Source: Gelatoporia subvermispora B | Taxonomy: Eukaryota > Basidiomycota > Agaricomycetes > Polyporales > Gelatoporiaceae | Reading direction: 5' to 3' | Length of the DNA: 64,000 nt | NCBI GenBank assembly: GCA_000320605.2 | Contig: KB445802.1 | Coordinates: 1,071,555 to 1,135,554 of the forward strand | Part shown: in pieces, positions 59,281 through 64,000 of the stretch | Layout of the letters: each line of letters starts with the position of its first letter | Numbering within the stretch: position 1 is the stretch's first letter | Position numbers and translations under genes: made by a program | Notes under the pieces: model-generated | What the model was told of the DNA's origin: nothing | Database searches by the model: none | The model's input: only the letters and a program-made list of their open reading frames with translations

Positions 59281-59518
59281 NNNNNNNNNNNNNNNNNNNN
59301 NNNNNNNNNNNNNNNNNNNNNNNNNNNNNNNNNNNNNNNNNNNNNNNNNNNNNNNNNNNNNNNNNNNNNNNNNNNNNNNNNNNNNNNNNNNNNNNNNNNN
59401 NNNNNNNNNNNNNNNNNNNNNNNNNNNNNNNNNNNNNNNNNNNNNNNNNNNNNNNNNNNNNNNNNNNNNNNNNNNNNNNNNNNNNNNNNNNNNNNNNNNN
59501 NNNNNNNNNNNNNNNNNN
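59281..59518. other. Assembly gap (238 N)
   Basis: A run of N. The flanking identical sequences suggest the true gap length may be zero or negative. Confidence 0.97.
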
Positions 59519-59828
59519 TCCTAGCGCATCTAAGGAGATCTCCAGCTTCGCATTTTCAGCGGTAGATTTCAACTCGAGGAGCGTCGGCTTACGCCAACAA
59601 CTACCTTGCTTGTCGCTGAGACTATGTCCTGGATAATTAGAGATCAGTCTGCATAAGATGATTGATGCATGACTGTAGATAATTCACAAAAATATATATG
59701 TAGGCGGATTTCCACATCTGGAGCCTGAGATATACCTTGACGACCGAGTAAAAGGTCTCGTCGTTGTACACTGCCAACCGTGCAAAGAAATTGTACATTT
59801 GATGCCTTTTACCTGCTGACAACAATGG
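59519..59828. repeat. Right copy of 310-bp identical sequence beside gap
   Basis: Same text as 58971-59280; it then continues into new sequence at 59829. Confidence 0.85.
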
Positions 59829-60183
59829 CACGAGATCATTCACCAATAATCTGAGAAGAGCATTTCATAGAATGCTTCGTTCACTAGGACTTACTACGTA
59901 CAAGCGCCTTAGTACATGAACAAGTGCTAACTCGCATCCTGGATGCTTTTGCTACTTCTATTTCTAGGTAAGGTATCTCTTCCGAGTTTGATCACGTCCG
60001 GAAAATATTCAGCAGCGAAAAAAGAACGGAAAGTACGACAATCGTCCGAAGCATTCAGTAGACGCTGTTTGTCTGTGTTGACGATATGAGATAGAGCGCT
60101 TACGAATTATGGGGGTGCACAACAACCTTGACAAGCAAGGTAACTTAGTCACGCGCCATTAGGTGAAGTGCACCAGCGGCTTA

Positions 60184-61315
60184 CCAGAAACGTCTCAAGT
60201 GGCAGCGAATCTGATCTGAAGGGTCACCTCGGACAGCGTCTCTGACGCATCGAGGACCACGGTCTTTGAACTGCTCCAGTCGTCCCGTGAGAAATGATAC
60301 TGGAACATCCTCCCCATCGCGGCAGTCCGGAATGTCCCGGGAAGTCCATGCAATACGTCGGTTTCCAGCCGTGCAAGCTTGCATTTGATGACCGCACAAC
60401 AGACGGGTTGTAAACCACCGCTCACTACCTCCAATTCGGACCAGACTGACGACGATATTTGTGTGGTCACGTTGCACGCGCGAATGACATCCGGATCGTT
60501 CTCAAGCCATGCCATATACACTTTGTCCCTTGCGCGCAGATGCCTGAGGCGGGGAACCAGGCGTGCCAGAAGACTATGTTCAAGTCGGCATCCATATCGA
60601 GATATTGGACACAAGGAATCTGTATGGACGTAGGGGTGGGGTCTCGAACTTTCGCACTGCAAGTTTGTGCAAGGCAGAGGATTGGTCCTGGAGCAGATTT
60701 GCGGATGCGGTATCCAGAGTGGAAATGCTGAGGTGAAGTGCGTCCAGCGGACGAATATGTCATACGATGTCCGCGCTGTCCAACGCGTCATCTCCTCCTC
60801 ACACGTACTACTCGTACACTCAGCAATATACGCAGGGCACGGGATAGCTCCAGATAGAGTTTCAGAACATACGGGTTTGGTATGATTTCTAGCTCTTCGA
60901 GCCAACTAGCGTTGTATAGGACTTGGATAAGACGTTTCATGGCCTCTGCCGGTGAATTGGCAGCCATTAACACGCCGCCGCCTCTCCGTGAAGAGTCGTA
61001 GTGCAGTATCTCGGTCCTGATCTGCTTTAGACACCGAGTCCCATGGGAGAGATCACGGTGCATAAAACTGCAGAACGACATTGACCGGAAGTATCCGCCA
61101 ATGTCAACTGGGTAACGAGCAAGTAGGGTACCCGTGGAGTACAAGGCATGGCACGTCATCATCAGCGCGAGTAGACCTTTGCGATCTAGAAGCCGCATGA
61201 GGTGGCGGAGATTGTCACTGTTGAAGATGACTGGAGAGGGAGGTCTAATCCAGCTAGTGACCTGAGCATATGGATAGAATAAGATACGTATGAAGGAAGT
61301 GCACACACTGATCAC
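60184..61315 (-). pseudogene. F-box/LRR-like protein, broken copy F3
   Basis: The 5' half reads NSDNLRHLMRLLDRKGLLAL, CHALYSTG and CSFMHRDLSHGTRCL, close to F2. The frame is lost near 60800 after LLSVRVVRVRRR. The downstream part reads in another frame (VIRACNVTTQISSSVWSELE, VVSGGLQPV, TLSEVTLQI) with further shifts. A stretch equal to the LPRKLLLRVNWW region of F2 is missing. A splice donor (ctg|gtaagc) remains at about 60184. Its final exon is probably the remnant at 58283-59040. No in-frame ATG is present at the start. Confidence 0.75.
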
Positions 61316-61687
61316 GTCCGCTGTCTGTTCCCATGTTCTCTCTTGTTCAATCTACGCTCTCTTGTTTGTCATGAGCCTGTGTGTTGAAGTCGAAGGGAAT
61401 TGTGCACTCAGCAATGGTACTCTTTCACGATCATCGTGGCACTGGAGTGATGACATGGTAGATTTGCGCAGCCATGATTAGCTCGTCTTCGGTTGGTGAT
61501 GGACGAAAGATCATACGCACTTGAAAGTCGCATGCTCTCAGGGCACTGGCATCGGCAAGCGCTAAGACAGACGGAATGGTCTTGAGTCGGACTGACGGAA
61601 CACAATATAAAGTGCGTGCTAAAGAAGTCCATGCTTGGTATTGCGTTGATGAGGGTATGGTACATGTTCTCTTGTTGCCTCTCTTCT

Positions 61688-62530
61688 CTAGTTGGCCCTC
61701 TCCTCGTCCTGGATCTCTCTGAGCGCGTGAAAGACGGTGTATACGCCTTCTTTGACGCGCTCTACGTCCTCCGTTCGCACGCGGGCAAGGAGCGCGGAGA
61801 CCTTGTCGGGGTGCCAGCGGAGGAGAGACGCGCGTATGCGGTCGCGGCGCGAGACAGTGTTCCCGCGAATCGTGAGCGGCTCGAGTAGGAAGTCCGCAAT
61901 CCGTACGCGCGTGAGGTCAGACACGTCTGCAGGCGGAGGGTCGACGGGCCACGGGATGTCCGCGAAGCACATCCCCTCGTCCTCCCGCCCATCTTCAACC
62001 TCAACACCAGCCTCGCACTCAGCACTCCGACTCTGTCCCTTCGCGTTCGTGTGCGCAGTTGCACGCCACCTCAAATCGTATGTGTCCCAGCGCGCCCGGA
62101 GACGGTCCTCCTTGTCCTTCAGCTCGATCTCGCGCCGCAGGGCAGCAGTGCGCACGGGGTCGCGTCGTCCAAGTTCGTCGCGTAGGGCGCCGCCCGTCCG
62201 AACCCATTCGATTTCGCTGCGGAGTGCTTCTGCGCGTTCACGCTCGCGGCGTGTGGCGCGTGCTGCAGCCTCGCGTTCGACTCGGGAGGCCCAGGCGGCG
62301 TCTTTCGCGCGTCGTTCTTCGTCTGTAGCGTTTTTCTGGTCTTTAGATGTGGGAGAGGATGCAGTGGACGGCCCAGGTTGCGAGGTGGACGTGCGGTGGT
62401 GGACGTTGAAAGCAAAGGTGGCAGAGCCATCCGCGTTGATGACGGGCGGGAAGGCGAAGTAACCTTTTACCCAGAGCACAGATGGTTGGGCGTTGGGACG
62501 TGCATTATCGGCGGTGCTTCGGTGTGTCAT
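61688..62530 (-). CDS. NFKBIL1-like (IkB-like) protein
   Basis: One exon from ATG at 62530 (MTHRSTADNARP) gives 280 residues. The middle is a long charged helical region (EREAAARATRRERERAEALR ... RREIELKDKEDRLRARW), likely coiled coil. The C-terminal block RWDTYDLRWRAT ... FADIPWPV ... RIRASLLRWHPDK ... DVERVKEGVYTVFHAL has the layout of the NF-kappa-B inhibitor-like 1 family, including the J-domain-like HPDK. The animal members act in RNA processing and innate signalling; the fungal role is unknown. The frame is also open upstream but without an ATG. Confidence 0.78.
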   Translation of the reverse strand: MTHRSTADNARPNAQPSVLWVKGYFAFPPVINADGSATFAFNVHHRTSTSQPGPSTASSPTSKDQKNATDEERRAKDAAWASRVEREAAARATRRERERAEALRSEIEWVRTGGALRDELGRRDPVRTAALRREIELKDKEDRLRARWDTYDLRWRATAHTNAKGQSRSAECEAGVEVEDGREDEGMCFADIPWPVDPPPADVSDLTRVRIADFLLEPLTIRGNTVSRRDRIRASLLRWHPDKVSALLARVRTEDVERVKEGVYTVFHALREIQDEERAN

Positions 62531-63334
62531 GTAGATAATGGGTTGAGCAAGGTCGCAGTACTTCGAATTCAAGGTTGCGCTCGCGGTCGAGCTCAACAGT
62601 AGCGGCGGTGGCGGCCCATTGCCATTTTAGGAACATCACTGAGACCGCTGACACCGCCTGGCGACATGCCGCACCAATGTCACCCCTCCATGTCCAAGAC
62701 ATTCACTGCGTTCAAGGGGTGCCCAGTTGCCAGGCGTCTAAGTTCATTTGAGGCGCGCACGCACGCTTAGCGCTGAGCCCGTCACAGGCAGCTCATACGC
62801 CCTCTGAGCTCGATACGAGTAGCAATACAACGTGTACATAGTCGCAGATACTGCTATCAGCAATAACCATAGTCCATCTGCCCTCGCCCGTACTGTCCGG
62901 CTGCTCCTAGTCCGCTCGGAATATCTCGCTCAGTTCACCATCGGCATGGCTCTCTTAGACCTACCTAGACTACCGACAGCATACGCCTTACCACTCGAAC
63001 CTGCTGCTCCTAGTCACAGCTGCTGCTACCCGTACCACTCGCAGCTGAGCCCTACATTTGGGTGAGCCGGCCCGCAAGACCTATGCGGGAGCTGTATGAC
63101 GCACGTAGGCCGCATGTCCTAATTAGGCGCGACTGCACCCCCCAAAGGCAAGTCTCCGCAACATCTAGTCGCAAGGCGGTACTTCGTCGTTTCTCCATGC
63201 ACCTCTCCTCGACGCACCTCCTCCTCAACCATCACCATTCTCCAAATCATGCCTCAGACCAACACCAGCTCCAAATACCAGAACCGGGTCAGTACTTCTC
63301 ACCCCGTCAAACCTAATACACGAGAATAGCTCAG
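62531..63334. other. Intergenic, nothing recognised
   Basis: Between the divergently oriented NFKBIL1-like gene and the gene at 63335. Pyrimidine-rich before 63335; no repeat or RNA gene found. Confidence 0.5.
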
Positions 63335-64000
63335 ATGTCTCACACACCTTACCACATCCAGTATGAATATCAAAAGAAGCTCGTAGCTTGTCCCTGCACT
63401 CAGTGCAATGGCGCACTCGTTCCAGCATACACCGTCCGAAATCATAGCCGCAAGCACGTTAAAACCACCCCACCTGAAGAAGGCGAAACCATCACCTTCG
63501 CAGAACTCTTGCGCCGTCGCAAGAAAGACAACAATGCGCTCTCACAGCAACACACGGACACGCCAGAGAACGCCGCATCTGTTCATCAAGAAGTTCTCCC
63601 CACATGCCATCCTGCTGGGAGCCATGTCATCCAGACGGCGCCACTGCCGGCCGCACAGATGCTCCACGATGATCCCAGCTCGCTGGCAAGTTCTCCCTCC
63701 TATTCCACGACTATATGCGCTCATAACTCTAGCAGATCATTCCTGAGTCGGATATCTCATCAGAACCAGGTCCCCCCTTTGATCACGGCCCTCTGCAGCC
63801 AACCTACTCCCAACCCGTTGAAGATATCATCAGCCCACTCGTTGATGACACAACGTCATTCCCAGGACCACACGTTTCCATTCAAGAGCCCTGTTCAGGA
63901 CCGTCTCGTCTCCTAGATGAGCCCGAGGATCATCCCACTCTGCCTGCTCCAGATGCCCCTGACCAGCAAGACCCTCTCGCACATCTTAACGACATTGATC
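63335..64000 (+). CDS. Probable transposon-associated protein (Tnp2/CACTA-like N terminus), partial
   Basis: Exon 1, 63335-63685, starts MSHTPYHIQYEYQKKL. Exon 2 begins at 63736 after a GC-AG intron (CTG|GCAAGT ... AGCAG) and stays open to the window end. Residues about 19-41 carry CPCTQCNGALVPAYTVRNHS, a Cys/His arrangement that precedes the transposase domain in many basidiomycete Tnp2-type (CACTA/EnSpm) genes. The following part is polar, Pro- and Asp-rich and low in complexity. The diagnostic transposase core lies beyond the window, so the family call is tentative. Confidence 0.5.

Noticed and set aside
61737..62462. Plus-strand 241-codon frame
   Set aside because: Antisense shadow of the NFKBIL1-like gene: Ser/Arg-only composition and no features of its own.

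Overview
The window is nuclear DNA of a filamentous basidiomycete, most likely a wood-decay agaricomycete of the Polyporales type. The genes carry many introns of about 45-70 nt with GT-AG (sometimes GC-AG) ends. Several families match basidiomycete-typical proteins: DUF6533-like membrane proteins, F-box/LRR-like proteins, a HET-domain protein and a divergent G-alpha. There are no operons, CRISPR arrays or bacterial features. Exon models were built by hand from frame continuity, splice consensus and alignment between paralogues in the window.

Layout. 1-1118: 3' part of a delta-9 fatty-acid desaturase. 2554-3520: unknown one-TM protein. 4.2-15.8 kb: a family of secreted four-cysteine proteins with four intact genes (A, B, C, D) and at least three decayed remnants. 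A and B sit in the two arms of a large inverted repeat. Its spacer holds an elongator tRNA-Met gene with tandem 5'-half copies upstream, and an F-box-like pseudogene. The left arm contains a 602-bp MITE-like insertion that the right arm lacks. 16.9-23.9 kb: four intact members (G1-G4) of an orphan protein family in two subfamilies. 24.0-27.7 kb: two tandem DUF6533-type membrane proteins. 29.5-32.2 kb: an unusual G-protein alpha subunit with His at the catalytic Gln position. 35.6-36.1 kb: a PB1-like single-exon gene. 37.6-42.2 kb: a 25-exon SNF2-RING ATPase of ULS1/RAD16 type. 42.7-46.0 kb: a large probable nuclear protein with five copies of a C-x4-C-x12-C-x2-C/H module.

46.3-61.3 kb is a repeat-rich, decaying region. 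It holds a broken orphan-family member, one intact F-box-like gene, a HET-domain gene, three back-to-back MITEs, two broken F-box-like genes (one carrying a fourth MITE with a clear TA empty site) and a 238-N gap flanked by identical 310-bp sequences, which looks like an unmerged contig overlap. 61.7-62.5 kb: an NFKBIL1-like protein. 63.3 kb to the end: the start of a probable transposon-associated gene.

Housekeeping genes (desaturase, ULS1-like, NFKBIL1-like) alternate with fast-evolving lineage-specific families that duplicate and decay locally. The most unusual items are the orphan G1-G4 family, the secreted-protein array in its inverted repeat, the five-module cysteine protein, the His-for-Gln G-alpha and the tRNA-Met half repeats.
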